This document shows positions 1-10,648 of a DNA stretch of 64,000 nt, in pieces; within the stretch, counting starts at the first letter, position 1, and the number at the start of each line of letters is the position of its first letter. The position numbers and the translations under genes are program-made. The DNA is from Plantago ovata (Eukaryota > Streptophyta > Magnoliopsida > Lamiales > Plantaginaceae). The notes under the pieces were generated by a model. That model searched no databases. It saw nothing but the letters and a program-made list of their open reading frames with translations, and was not told the DNA's origin. The stretch spans positions 45,754,870 to 45,818,869 of the forward strand of contig CM051456.1 of the NCBI GenBank assembly GCA_028274465.1, read 5' to 3'.

Positions 1-772
1 TCAAAAATTCTTCAATCTTCATAAAACCTTCAATCCTCCATCAAATTTTGTGTTCTTTAGCTTCAATCGAAGCCCATTACGTGCTCTTTCTTTTCATCCG
101 AACAACTTTCACACTAGTGCATTCGTTTTCCAGATCTGAGGTATTTTCACATGAACCCTAATTTTTAAAATTTGGGGGTTTTCTGATTTGTGCTTCAATT
201 AGGCTTATATGATGTATGGGTAGGCTGTTTGTGTGATTAGAAACGTTATTCACTATCAATTGCATGTTCAATTATGCTTGGTTTATTGGTTTAAGAATTT
301 TGCTACTAGGTAACTATATCTCGTTATGCAATGTTACTTTTCCTTCCATTCCGTGCATATGATTGTATTTACTGATGTGATAATGATGGACATGATGGTA
401 GAATGCATAATTGATGAGTTTGAGGATTTATGATGCTAGAATTTTCGCTACTATGGTATGAATTGAGCCTTATGATTTAAGGCTATTGGTTGTCTAGCAC
501 AAGCATAATGTGATATATACATATCGAAGTTACTTTGGTGTGTTGCATGATTGGTAGCTAGATTAGACATGGAGGATTTTGAGAAGTTCGATTGTTGATT
601 ATCACTCGTGAATTTCACCCTTACAATTGCATATGCATAAGTCTGTTTTGTGTCATACGAGGTACTAATTGTTGTTTGTCGGAACCATGCCACAAGGGGA
701 GAGGAGCACTTTCATTTGGCTACAATGAGGTATTGGAGGCGGATCGATTACAACCATGTCAAGGAGAGTGAT
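1..772 (+). mobile_element. Element C internal segment upstream of ORF3 (untranslated leader and intron-like sequence)
   Basis: This stretch is the sense-strand counterpart of E 48370-49110 and B 10740-11460 (both on the minus strand). Bases 1-140 match a leader that ends in CAGATCTGAG, followed at 141 by GTATTTTCAC, a plausible splice donor. An AT-rich 530-base stretch follows. The matching acceptor (TTTGTAG in B and E) reads TTTGTCG here, so C has lost it. ORF3 sequence begins around 672 and is cut by B at 772. No long open frame on either strand looks real. Confidence 0.7.
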
Positions 773-2086
773 TGATGAACGCGGATTTGTCGGTTCCGAA
801 TTCAGCAAATAATATTTGTTATTTAGCCAAAGACAATCCACAACTACAACGAAAACCATAGTGTAGCAGTAGAATGACTCGAGTGTCGTTCTCTTAGGAC
901 TATAACTAGCTTCATCAAATCTAATTTAGAATATAAAATCAGCTGACAGATAGCAAAGGGGTTTTTCTAACAGATAATGGAGATTGGTGATAGTATGATC
1001 CTTCAAAGCATAACGGGTCGATAATCATGCATATATTCCTCGGTATTGCATAGAGATCTTTGAATCAATCTAGTGTCCTGTTGCAATTATTAAGCACTAC
1101 GAAGATAATGGGTCTGACAAGTCAATCACTATTGTCCTAACGTGTTCCGTAATTATTCAACACTACGAAGATAAACTCGCGTACAGGTCGACGAGGGTCC
1201 AATTGTGCATAATAATTAATACAACATACAAGAATTTAGGCTGTGCTTGATCAACGAAATAAAGCAATAACACGGAGTATAATGCGCGATATAGCCATTA
1301 GCATGATTATCTTCCCTTCGCTAAGAATTCACATACTACCACCAACGATAAGTTTAGCTACTCATAATAGGCATGCAATCAACAGAAATCATAGAAGAAA
1401 ACATATTGAAAGATATATAAAATAAGTAGATTAAACCGTAAGATACAATGTTACCGAAGGTTGTCAATCTCCGAAGAATTACGATCCTACAAGCTCCAAT
1501 CCGCTATGAAAAAGTGTCCCCTAAGCTACGGACCCCCAGAACAGGCTCTGGGAAGTCCATACCTAAAACTACAGAGAGAGGTGAGAAAGTAGGTCTGGAA
1601 AAGTATGATTTTCGGAGAAAACTGAGCAACTATATATAGGCTTCGAATTACTGTGGGGCGGTTCGCCCCACACACCCGGCGGTTAGCCCGGTGTGGGGCG
1701 GTTCGCCCCACCTCTGCGGCGGTTCGCCCGGCGATTTTTTCGCGGAATTCCGCGTTTTCGACGCGGTTTTGGATTTCTTCCCCTTTTCGGACTCGGTTTC
1801 TGACTTCTAGTGGCCTTCTAACCTCCAGATTCGACCCCTAGACTCCAAATCCTATCCGGAAACCTTCAGATACTCCAAATAGGCTTCTGGAACACCAATT
1901 CCTTGTCAACTTCAATATAATTGCCCGGAAATCTTCGAATTTCAACCTAAAACCTGAAAAATGCAAACTAAAGGGAAACGTGACACTATTCTAATAAAAT
2001 GCACTAAAATATAGCTAAATTAACATAGAGGATAGCTAAAATAGGTGAAAAAGACTCGGATGAAAGTGTAAAATACACATTCATCA
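773..2086 (-). repeat. 3' LTR of element B
   Basis: 1314 bases, matching 14196-15509 at the same length. In sense, a run of GC-rich inverted repeats (1653-1733) and the palindrome CGCGGAATTCCGCG (about 1741-1754) lie just upstream of the TATA-like CTATATATAG (1630-1639). The R/U5 part carries two copies of a block related to ATTATCTTCGTAGTG about 85 bases apart, as in the other family LTRs. Confidence 0.92.
1630..1755 (-). promoter_or_regulatory. U3 core promoter of B 3' LTR: TATA box plus tandem GC hairpins
   Basis: On the + strand: TATATATAG, then GTGGGGCG/CGCCCCAC with loop GTT, CCGGCG/(A)GCCCGG with loop GTT, a second GTGGGGCG/CGCCCCAC, then GGCG/CGCC with loop GTT, then the palindrome CGCGGAATTCCGCG. 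Transcription would run leftwards, so all hairpins sit immediately upstream of TATA. The promoter role is inferred from position only. Confidence 0.6.
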
Positions 2087-3600
2087 AACTCCCCAAACCG
2101 AACCTTTGCTTGTCCTCAAGCAACTAAGCTAGACTCTAATGCAAACAACATGCAAGACACAAAATGGAGTCTCATGCCAAATAAAATGAACTAATCTACT
2201 GAATTTACCAAAAAACATATGAACAAAAACCATATAAATCAAAGCATGAATATAGGTTGAAGAATACCTCGATTGACTTATACACATCCACATAAGCACT
2301 TATGTCAAGACAAGATAGTCTCTCGTAACATTCTCTACCTGGACCTAGTCAGTGACGACGTAATGAAGCATGCTAAGATACGAATGGTTGTCCCGTGCCT
2401 ATGAAACTGTGGACTTACTGCTGTTCCACCATGTTAAGACTTTTCCTCAAAAGAGGTCGAACCAGTACTGGCTCTCATCAAACGAAGGAGGGTTCCCTAT
2501 AAAAGATAACACTCCCCTATTCTACCCATCTCTCAAGTAAAGTCTTAATCTATTCACCACTTCCTGAATGGCAGGACGAGGGTGGTCTAGAACAGATGAC
2601 ACTCAAGATAAAAAGATAAAAGATAAAAACACGATTACGAACATTACAAAAAATGGAAAATAAGACTCAACACTTTGCTAAACTGCTATTTGGCTTTCTT
2701 TTTTGGACCCTTCCTTGCTTTTTTGGGGTCTTTTCTTTTTTTTCTTTTTTTTTCTTTCCAGATTCTTTTTCCTTTTCTTTTTCTCCCTTTTTTCTGGAAT
2801 TCTTTCTTTCTTTTTTTTTTCTAGCCAGCAGTAGCATAACAAAAAGAGAAACAAAATGACTCACACGACTTCCCCAAACCTATTCGAAAGAATAGGTTGG
2901 AGTACAAAATTCACGGAAAAGGAAAAATAAACTCACGATACGAAAATGAAAAACAGAAACAAGTCTAATGATGGTGTAACCCCCTCCCCAAACCTATTCG
3001 GAAGAATAGGTTATAAACAAAGGATCACACAACCTCACACTACCTCCTTCCTAGGCATTTAGCAATCTCAAAGCATGGTGAAGACTTGTTGTCTCTTAGG
3101 TACATAATTACTCGGGAAAACAACCATAAGACTCTAACATGCATCATCCTTTTATAAAGGCCTTCGTGAACCGCAGTAGAGAAAACACCACTAAGTGATG
3201 TCGAGACTACCATGCTTAACTAAGTGCAATACATAAATGTGACAAGCCAAGCGAGAAAAACCTCAAACAAATTCATAGAGATGAAGCATACGATTAATGG
3301 CATAGCTAGTTGATCTACCTAATAAAAAGGTTCAAAAAATTCGGCAATAAACTCCATATAAAACATGCAAGACTATCCTAGGATGAATGTAGTGAATGCA
3401 GTGAATGCAACCTAAGAAATCTAAGAAAGCGGTAAACGTGCAAATGCAAATGTGGGTGGATAAAACATGCAAGGTACTATACTCATCCTACCAATACCAA
3501 GCTCCAAACTAACAACATTAGATCACTTAAATCCCATCCCCCCTCATGAAATTAACGCTAGTCCCTAGCAGTAAGAAAATGAGGAAATAAGATGTGATAC
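2087..3600 (-). other. Element B 3' noncoding region with PPT, internal PPT-like copies and polypurine tract
   Basis: In sense, the true PPT (AACTCCCCAAACC on the + strand, 2087-2099) abuts the 3' LTR. Two further copies of the same motif lie at about 2870-2882 and 2991-3004, each next to the inverted repeat AACCTATTC/GAATAGGTT. Between the hairpins and the PPT, 2690-2830 is nearly pure pyrimidine on the + strand, purine in sense. Translating that tract gives a lysine-rich frame (2667-2864) that I do not accept as a gene. Otherwise nothing coding is visible. Confidence 0.75.
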
Positions 3601-3669
3601 TAGATGTTACCCCATGGTTTGGCCTCGGTCGGCTGAGCATGCTGCTTGTGAGTTATTGGGCCTGCTCTG

Positions 3670-3890
3670 GGAGCCTCATATATGATTATCGGGACTTGTG
3701 CTAGTGGCGGTAGTTCCATCAAAAGATCGGATAGGACCAATTCAACCATCTGTATCATCATTGTCCCTATTGTCATCATTGTCACTACTGTCACGCACAT
3801 CGTCACTGGTAGAGTTGCAGTGTCGAAGGGAATCTTCAAGATTGGCTGCCTCTGTTATGGAATCTTCCTCCCGGTATCTCTCCAACAGGT
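3670..3890 (-). pseudogene. ORF4 of element B: acidic Ser/Asp-rich frame, broken
   Basis: The minus strand encodes the motif ANLEDSLRHCNSTSDD followed by an Asp/Ser/Asn-rich run and a segment containing IGPIRS. The same frame is present in C (16029-16232) and E (47666-47860). In B the start ATG is not conserved and an in-frame TGA stands where C has a Gly codon. No function is recognised. The frame could be the tail of a longer, spliced reading frame with ORF3. Confidence 0.4.
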
Positions 3891-4323
3891 TGTGAACCGT
3901 TGAAGGGGAAAAGGCAGTGGTATCAGGACCTCCCCCTCCAGCGTTTTACACCCCAAGGAGGTTACAGCGAGCTGCTCGTGTATTTAGAGGTTGTCTTCCA
4001 TGTTTTCCGATGTCGACCACATTCTCTACAGTTGGTGCTCCCGATGTCAATATGATGCTCTCTTTAGAGGCAGGCAAGGGGCATCCCAACAAGGTGCTGT
4101 GTACCCATGTTGTTATGTATTGGAACCAAGCTAGCGCTTCGGAACCTTCTAGCAACTGCAAACTCAAGATTGAATCCGTCGCGGCGAGAATGTCCCGGTG
4201 CCTTCCAGTTCACATGAACTTTGCAGTCTTTGTGATGGATTGCTGACGTAATAATGGTTTCTGTCCCTTCGGTGGTGCATGAATAGGCATAGGAGTCCTT
4301 ACTCCAGGTGTACTCTAGCTCCT

Positions 4324-5566
4324 TGATGAATGTGTATTTTACACTTTCATTCGAGTCTTTTTCACCTAATTTAGCTATCCTCTATGTTAATTTAGCTATA
4401 TTTTAGTACATTTTATTAGAATAGTGTCACGTTTCCCTTTAGATTTTATTTTACAGGTTTTGGTTGAAATTCGGAGATTTACGGGCAATTATATTGAAGT
4501 CTACAAGGAATTGGTGTTCCAGAAGCCTATTTGGAGTATCTGAAGGTTTCCGCATAGGATTTGGAGTCTAGGGGCCGAATCTGGATGTTAGAAGGCTACT
4601 AGAAGTCATAAACCGAGTCCGAAAAGGTGAAGAAATCCAAATCCGCGTCGAAAAACGCGGAAATTCCGCGAAATACTGGGGGGCGAACCGCCCCAGAAGA
4701 AATTCGGGGCCTATATATAGAGCTCAAGTTTTTCTCCGAAAATCATATCTTTCCAAGCCTACTTTCTCACCTCTATCTATAGTTTTAGGTAGGAACTTCC
4801 CGGGGCCTGTCCTGGGAGTTCCATAGCTTAGGGGATACTTTTTCATAGAAGATTGGAGCGCGTAGGATCGCAATCATCCGGAGATTGACAACCTTCGGTA
4901 ACTTTGTATCTTACAGTTTTTATCTACTTATTTTATTCTTCTTTCAATATGTTTTCTTCTATGATTGCTATTGATTGCATGCTTATTATGAGTAGCTAAA
5001 TTTATCGTTGGTGGTAGTATGTGAATTCTTAGCGAGGGAAGATAATCATGCTAGTGGCTATATTGCGCATTATACTCCGTGTCATTGCTTTATTTCGTTG
5101 ATCAGTTGAAACCGAAATTCTCGTATGTTGTATTGATCATTATGCACACTTGGACACTTGTCAACCAATCAGACCAATTATCTTCGTAGTGTTGAATAAT
5201 TACGGAACACATTAGGACGTTAGTTGTTGATGAGTCAGACCCATATTATCTTCGTAGTGCTTAATACTTGCAACAGGACACAAGATTGATTCAAAGATCT
5301 CTATGCAAGACCGAGGAATTTATGCATGATTATCGACCCATTATGTTAAGAAGGACCATACTATCACCAATCTCCATTATCTGCTTGAAAACCCCCTATT
5401 GCTTTCTATCTGCTGTTTTATATTCTTAATTAGATTTGATAAAGCTAGTATAGTCCTGAGAGAACGACACTCGAGTCATTCTACTACTACACTACGGTTT
5501 TCGTTATAGTTGTGGATTGCCTTTGGCTAATACAAATTTATTTGACTGAATCTGACACGTTCATCA
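4324..5566 (+). repeat. 5' LTR of element A
   Basis: 1243 bases, TGATGAATG to ACGTTCATCA. U3 ends in the palindrome CGCGGAAATTCCGCG, a single hairpin (4676-4696, stem CTGGGG/CCCCAG) and TATA box CTATATATAG at 4711-4720. U5 carries the duplicated block ATTATCTTCGTAGTG. The 3' LTR has two hairpin units where this LTR has one. Confidence 0.95.
4676..4720 (+). promoter_or_regulatory. TATA box and adjacent U3 hairpin of element A 5' LTR
   Basis: An inverted repeat with stem CTGGGGGGCG paired against CCGCCCCAG lies 15 bases upstream of CTATATATAG. The TATA-like string is in the same place in every LTR of this family, so it is the likely transcription start signal. The start itself, expected about 30 bases downstream, is not visible from sequence. 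Confidence 0.6.
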
Positions 5567-5569
5567 AAT

Positions 5570-5587
5570 TGGCGCCGTTGCCGGGGA
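5570..5587 (+). promoter_or_regulatory. Primer-binding site, tRNA-Asp type
   Basis: TGGCGCCGTTGCCGGGGA lies three bases after the LTR end. It is the complement of the usual 3' end of plant tRNA-Asp including CCA, the primer class known for Athila-type elements. B has the same 18 bases, and E has one mismatch (GCCATTG). Confidence 0.85.
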
Positions 5588-5729
5588 CTATACTCCTTTT
5601 TTCTGTTTAATTTGTTTATATTTACAGCTTTAGATTCCTAATTCTTTTAGTTTTAGTTTTCCTTTTTAATCTCTCTCTGCTTTCCTAGTTTGTTTCTAAT
5701 CACCTTTCCTAGTCTGTCACAGATAGTGT

Positions 5730-7115
5730 ATGCCGCATACACGTTCTGCAGGAACACCGCTTGCTAATTCAATTGTTGAGATCGATAGAGTCTACCACCA
5801 AAGAAGGCGACAACTTGAAAGGCGCGCACTAGAGGAAGTAGAGGAAACCGATTTCTCTGAATCTCTAATTAGTCTATTCAAGGCATGGGTACAACCCACC
5901 AAAGATCGTATGAGGGGACCGGCGATAGTTCTTTCGTCTGCAACCCGAGATCTGGAGATCAAGAACCACGCATTCCAACAACTTCCGAGGTTCTATGGCT
6001 TATCAAGGGAAGATGTGATGGGGTACTTGCACGATATCGATGATTTCGTCAACCAACTCCCACGACCCGGAGCTGACATAACAACGAATGAGTTGAGGAT
6101 GAAGGTTTTTGCTATGGGACTTGACGACAGAGCCAAGTCATGGCTGAGCTCTCTTCCAGCAGGCTCGCTGGACACTTGGGAAAAGGTTTTTTCAGTTTTC
6201 ATGGAGAAATACTTCCCACACACTCTGACTACCGCGCTTAAGGCGCAAATCACTGGATTCAAGCAGGACTATGATGCGACCATCTACACCGCGTTCGAGA
6301 GGTTCCAAGATCTCACGAACAAGTGCCCTCACCATGGTTTTGAACTTTCCGACCTAGTCCAACACTTCTACAATGGACTAACCTTCGAGGACCAACAAGT
6401 GGTGGATTTCCAATGCCGAGGCAATATTTGGGAGGAAACCGCAGAAGCCATCTGGGCAGTTTTCGAAAGGCTTGCTAAGGGTTCGCAGTTCAAGGACCCA
6501 AGAGCAATGGTTAGGAGACGTGGACCTGAAGCTCCACCGACTCAAGAAGCCCCTATGTACAGGGGGAATGGGGATCAATTCGAGTGCTTTACCAACGAAT
6601 TGAAGCAAGTCCTCAAGAGCGCCACCGGAACAACTGTTTCGAACGAAGTATGCCGAATATGCAAGAACTATGGGCATGGAGCTCATATGTGTAGATCGGA
6701 GCTGGCATACGATGATGGCAACTGGGCTCGAGGAGGAGAAGAAGAAGCCTTTGCGACGGAGTTTGGTACTCAGGAAGTTAGCTACGGACAAGACGGTAGG
6801 AATCCTCGAGGTGGATTTTGGAAAAGAGGATACCGTAACAATCAAGGATATGCACCGGTTAACCAAACTTATGGACCTAACCATGACCGTAGTAGGCTGA
6901 ACTATGGTAATGATCACTGCGAAAACCCCGCTCCGAAAGAGCCACCGAAGTCGAAGTCGGCTCTACTGATGGAGAACTTACAGAAGATGGTTGATCACAC
7001 ACAAAGTTTTCTCAAACGTTATGAAGAAGATTTTGAGAAGACTAGGGCAAGGCTCGATAAGTTGGAAGAGAGCACTAGGCTTGCCCATCAAAAGTTGCAA
7101 GAGTTCATCGACTGA
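5730..7115 (+). CDS. gag: Gag polyprotein of element A (Athila-like), ended early by TGA
   Basis: 461 residues from ATG at 5730. A retrotransposon gag domain spans about residues 88-217, with the motifs RAKSWLSSLPAGS, TWEKVF, KYFPHTL, ERFQDLTNKCPHHG and FYNGL. One CX2CX4HX4C zinc knuckle (CRICKNYGHGAHMC) lies at residues 308-321. A helical, coiled-coil-like C-terminus follows (about 410-461). Gag would form the virus-like particle and bind the element RNA. The TGA at 7113-7115 stands where B and E have CGA (Arg), so it is a C-to-T change at a CpG that cuts gag from protease in the same frame. A also lacks 12 residues present in B and E near residue 50. Confidence 0.9.
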   Translation: MPHTRSAGTPLANSIVEIDRVYHQRRRQLERRALEEVEETDFSESLISLFKAWVQPTKDRMRGPAIVLSSATRDLEIKNHAFQQLPRFYGLSREDVMGYLHDIDDFVNQLPRPGADITTNELRMKVFAMGLDDRAKSWLSSLPAGSLDTWEKVFSVFMEKYFPHTLTTALKAQITGFKQDYDATIYTAFERFQDLTNKCPHHGFELSDLVQHFYNGLTFEDQQVVDFQCRGNIWEETAEAIWAVFERLAKGSQFKDPRAMVRRRGPEAPPTQEAPMYRGNGDQFECFTNELKQVLKSATGTTVSNEVCRICKNYGHGAHMCRSELAYDDGNWARGGEEEAFATEFGTQEVSYGQDGRNPRGGFWKRGYRNNQGYAPVNQTYGPNHDRSRLNYGNDHCENPAPKEPPKSKSALLMENLQKMVDHTQSFLKRYEEDFEKTRARLDKLEESTRLAHQKLQEFID

Positions 7116-7853
7116 GGAGCAAGTAGGGAGCAAGGCAAACTACCTAGCAACACTGAGAAGTCATTGTCCATTAACTTAGTGGGTGATCTACCTGTTGAAA
7201 TCACCATCAAGAAGGTTGCTAAGTGCGAGAGTTGCAAGAGGGAACTGCCCCCACAGGCCGAAGAAGAAGAAAAGGACCTTGGTACTAACAAGAGTGAAGA
7301 GGAGCAAGAGGATCCCGAGCCACTCCCTCAAAGTTTCGATATTAAGGTCGGGATTGGGGAGCTTGAAGTTGTCCGAGCCACACTAGACACTGGATCCTAC
7401 TCTAATGTGCTCCCTTTGAACGTTTTCGAGAAGAGTAACCTTGGAGAACTAACTGTGCATAAGGCTATTGTGCAACTGGCGGATGGATCCCTTGTGAAAT
7501 CCGAAGGAGTTGTGAAGAATGTATTAGTCAAAATTGGTGAAGCCTCTGTCCACACCGATTTTGTAATTATGCCAGCATCAGCACCAGGAACGGGGGATGT
7601 CATACTCTTAGGACGAACATTCTTGACTAAAATACGCTCAGTGATGGACATCTACCAAAGGACTTGCACTATCGAAGTGGATGGCAAGCAACATGTGTTG
7701 CAAGCCATAACTGATCCACCTGATCCACCCGATACTTCTAACACTATTGATTACAGTGTTCTTAACGTCTATGTTCACTCTTATTCACAGGATCAAAGCA
7801 CGGGAAGGAGAATCATGAAGGGGAAGTCTAGTACCCTCAGAAGGAAAAGATAG
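7116..7853 (+). pseudogene. pro: Retroviral-type aspartic protease of element A, in frame with gag but after a stop codon
   Basis: This continues the gag frame past the TGA. Catalytic motif LDTGSYSN has its Asp at codon 553 counted from the gag start. The flap-region partner motif ILLGRTFL is near codon 625. In B and E the same domain is fused to gag without a stop here. The protease would mature Gag. It ends at TAG 7851-7853 and nothing of RT or integrase follows. No usable ATG begins this segment, so expression from A would need readthrough of the TGA. Confidence 0.85.
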
Positions 7854-7897
7854 GCGAAGACAGGAGTCGAGTCAAAGAATTTAAACAATGGCGCTAT

Positions 7898-7913
7898 CCG
7901 GGAGGCAACCCGG
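7898..7913 (+). other. Conserved hairpin just after the protease stop (A)
   Basis: CCGGG/CCCGG stem around loop AGGCAA, 45 bases after the protease stop. The same hairpin is at 11837-11854 (B) and 49475-49492 (E), with TCCGGG/CCCGGA stems. Conservation in three copies outside coding sequence suggests a functional RNA or DNA element. Its role is unknown. Confidence 0.55.
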
Positions 7914-9372
7914 GGTTTTTATCGCTTTCTTTACTGCTTTATTGCATGCATTCATACTTGAACAATTTGCTTTTCATATGTGAACCATGATGTTAAGTTT
8001 TGTTTGGCTTTGTGTCGATTAGTATCTTGTTCTTTGTTTGCATTTGCACGTTTACTGCTTTCTTAGATTTTAGGTTGCATTCATCCTAGGATAGTCTTGC
8101 ATGTTTTATATGGAGTTTATTGCCGAATTTTTTGAACTTTTTTATTGGGTAAATCAACTAGCTATGCCATTAATCGTATGCTTCATCTCTATGAATTTGT
8201 TTGAGGTCTGTCTCGCTTGGCTTGTCACATTTATGTATTGCACTTAGTTAAGCATGGTAGTCTCGACATCACTTAGTGGTGTTTTCTCTACTGCGGTTCA
8301 CGAAGGCCTTTATAATAGGATGATGCATGTTAGGGTCTTATGGTTGTTTCCCGAGTAATTATGTACCTAAGAGGCAACAAGTCTTCACCATGCTTTGAGA
8401 TTGCTAAATGCCTAGGAAGGAGGTAGTGTGAGGTTGTGTGATCCTTTGTTTATAACCTATTCTTCTGTATAGGTTTGGGGAGGGGGTTACACCATCATAG
8501 ACTTGTTTCTGTTTTTCATTTTTCGTATCGTGAGTTTATTTTCCTTTTCCGTAAATTTTGTACTCCAACCTATTCTTTCAAATAGGTTTGGGGAAGTCGT
8601 GTGAGTCATTTTGTTTCTCTTTTTGTTATGCTACTGCTGGCTAGAAAAAATAAAAATCGAAAAAAAAGAAAGAAAAAATTCCAGAAAAAAAAGAGAAAAA
8701 GAAAAAAAAGAATCTGGAAAGAAAAAAAAAAGAAAAAAAGAAGACCCCAAAAAAGCAAAGAAGGGTCCAAAAAATAAAGCCAAATAGCAGTTTAGCAATG
8801 TTTGAGTCTTTTCCATTTTTCGTATTGTTCGTAATTGTGTTTTTCTATTTTTTATCTTTTTTGTCTTAAGTGTCATCTGTTCTAGACCACCCTCGTCCTG
8901 CCATTCAGGAAGTGGTGAATAGCTTAAGAATTTACTTGAGAGTTGGGTAGAATAGGGGAGCGTTATCTTTTATAGGGAACCCTCCTTCGTTTGATGAGAG
9001 CCAGTACTGGTTCGACCTCTTTTGAGGAAAAGTCTTAACATGGTGGAACAGCAGTAAGTCCTCAGTTTCATAGGCACGGGGCAACCATTCGTATCTTAGC
9101 ATGCATCATTACGTCGTCACTGACTAGGTCCAGGTAGAGAATGTTACGAGAAACTATCTTGTCTTGACATAAGTGCTTATGAGGATGTGTATAAGTCAAT
9201 CGAGGTATTCTTCAACCTATATTCATGCTTTGATTTATATGGTTTTTGTTCATATGTTATTTGATAGATTCAGTAATTTAGTTCATTTTATTTGACATGA
9301 AACTCCATTTTGAGTCTTGCATGTTTTTTGTATTAGAGTCTAGCTTAGTTGCTTGAGGACAAGCAAAGGTTC
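7914..9372 (+). other. Element A 3' noncoding region
   Basis: Homologous to B 2087-3600 and C 16300-17770. It holds two AACCTATTC-type hairpins each followed by a PPT-like motif (about 8455-8490 and 8570-8600) and an A/G-only tract at about 8640-8785. The remainder is AT-rich with no believable frame. The transition near 7960-8040 marks where A lacks the ORF3/ORF4 block of its relatives. Confidence 0.75.
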
Positions 9373-9385
9373 GGTTTGGGGAGTT
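9373..9385 (+). promoter_or_regulatory. Polypurine tract of element A
   Basis: GGTTTGGGGAGTT directly precedes the 3' LTR (TGATGAATG at 9386). The same string precedes the 3' LTR of B, C and E, as expected of the plus-strand primer. Confidence 0.8.
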
Positions 9386-10648
9386 TGATGAATGTGTATT
9401 TTACACTTTCATTCGAGTCTTTTTCACCTAATTTAGCTATCCTCTATGTTAATTTAGCTATATTTTAGTACATTTTATTAGAATAGTGTCACGTTTCCCT
9501 TTAGATTTTATTTTACAGGTTTTGGTTGAAATTCGGAGATTTACGGGCAATTATATTGAAGTCTACAAGGAATTGGTGTTCCAGAAGCCTATTTGGAGTA
9601 TCTGAAGGTTTCCGGATAGGATTTGGAGTCTAGGGGCCGAATCTGGAGGTTAGAAGGCTACTAGAAGTCATAAACCGAGTTCGAAAAGGTGAAGAAATCC
9701 AAATCCGCGTCGAAAAACACGGAAATTCCGCGAAATACTGGGGGGCAAACCGCCCCATCACCGGGCGAACCGCCCCAGAAGAAATTCGAGGCCTATATAT
9801 AGAGCTCAAGTTTTTCTCCGAAAATCATATCTTTCCAAGCCTACTTTCTCACCTCTATCTATAGTTTTAGGTAGGAACTTCCGGGGGCCTGTCTTGGGAG
9901 TTCCATAGCTTAGGGGATACTTTTTCATAGCAGATTGGAGCGCGTAGGATCGCAATCATCCGGAGATTGACAACCTTCGGTAACTTTTTATCTTACAGTT
10001 TTTATCTACTTATTTTATTCTTCTTTCAATATGTTTTCTTCTATGATTGCTATTGATTGCATGCTTATTATGAGTAGCTAAATTTATCGTTGGTGGTAGT
10101 ATGTGAAATCTTAGCGAGGGAAGATAATCATGCTAATGGCTATATCGCGCATTATACTCCGTGTCATTGCTTTATTTCGTTGATCAGTTGAAACCGAAAT
10201 TCTCGTATGTTGTATTGATCATTATGCACACTTGGACACTTGTCAACCAATCAGACCAATTATCTTCGTAGTGTTGAATAATTACGGAACACATTAGGAC
10301 GTTAGTTGTTAATGAGTCAGACCCATATTATCTTCGTAGTGCTTAATACTTGCAACAGGACACAAGATTGATTCAAAGATCTCTATGCAAGACCGAGGAA
10401 TTTATGCATGATTATCGACCAATTATGTTAAGAAGGACCATACTATCACCAATCTCCATTATCTGCTTGAAAACCCCCTATTGCTTTCTATCTGCTGTTT
10501 TATATTCTTAATTAGATTTGATAAAGCTAGTATAGTCCTGAGAGAACGACACTCGAGTCATTCTACTACTACACTACGGTTTTCATTGTAGTTGTGGATT
10601 GCCTTTGGCTAATACAAATTTATTTGACTGAATCTGACACGTTCATCA
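9386..10648 (+). repeat. 3' LTR of element A
   Basis: 1263 bases. It has two U3 hairpin units (9739-9778) against one in the 5' LTR, which accounts for the 20-base length difference. TATA-like CTATATATAG is at 9793-9802. One stem arm carries a mismatch (GGGCAAACC). Confidence 0.95.

Larger units (their letters stand above)
4324..10648 (+). mobile_element. Element A: 6.3-kb gag-pro-only LTR retrotransposon, inserted in B
   Basis: Flanked by CTCCT at 4319-4323 and 10649-10653, an exact 5-bp duplication. LTRs are 4324-5566 and 9386-10648. Between them lie a tRNA-Asp type PBS, gag, protease, about 1.5 kb noncoding and a PPT. RT, RNase H and integrase are absent, and the ORF3/ORF4 region of B and E (about 2 kb) is also missing. 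By eye the two LTRs differ at roughly 15-17 substitutions plus one 20-base hairpin-unit indel, so the insertion is fairly young and younger than B, its host. Confidence 0.95.

Noticed and set aside
2653-2864. Phe-rich or Lys-rich frames over the pyrimidine/purine tract (also 8631-8876, 16990-17301, 46581-46940)
   Set aside because: Simple-sequence translation with frame-breaking indels between copies. Kept only as a structural observation.
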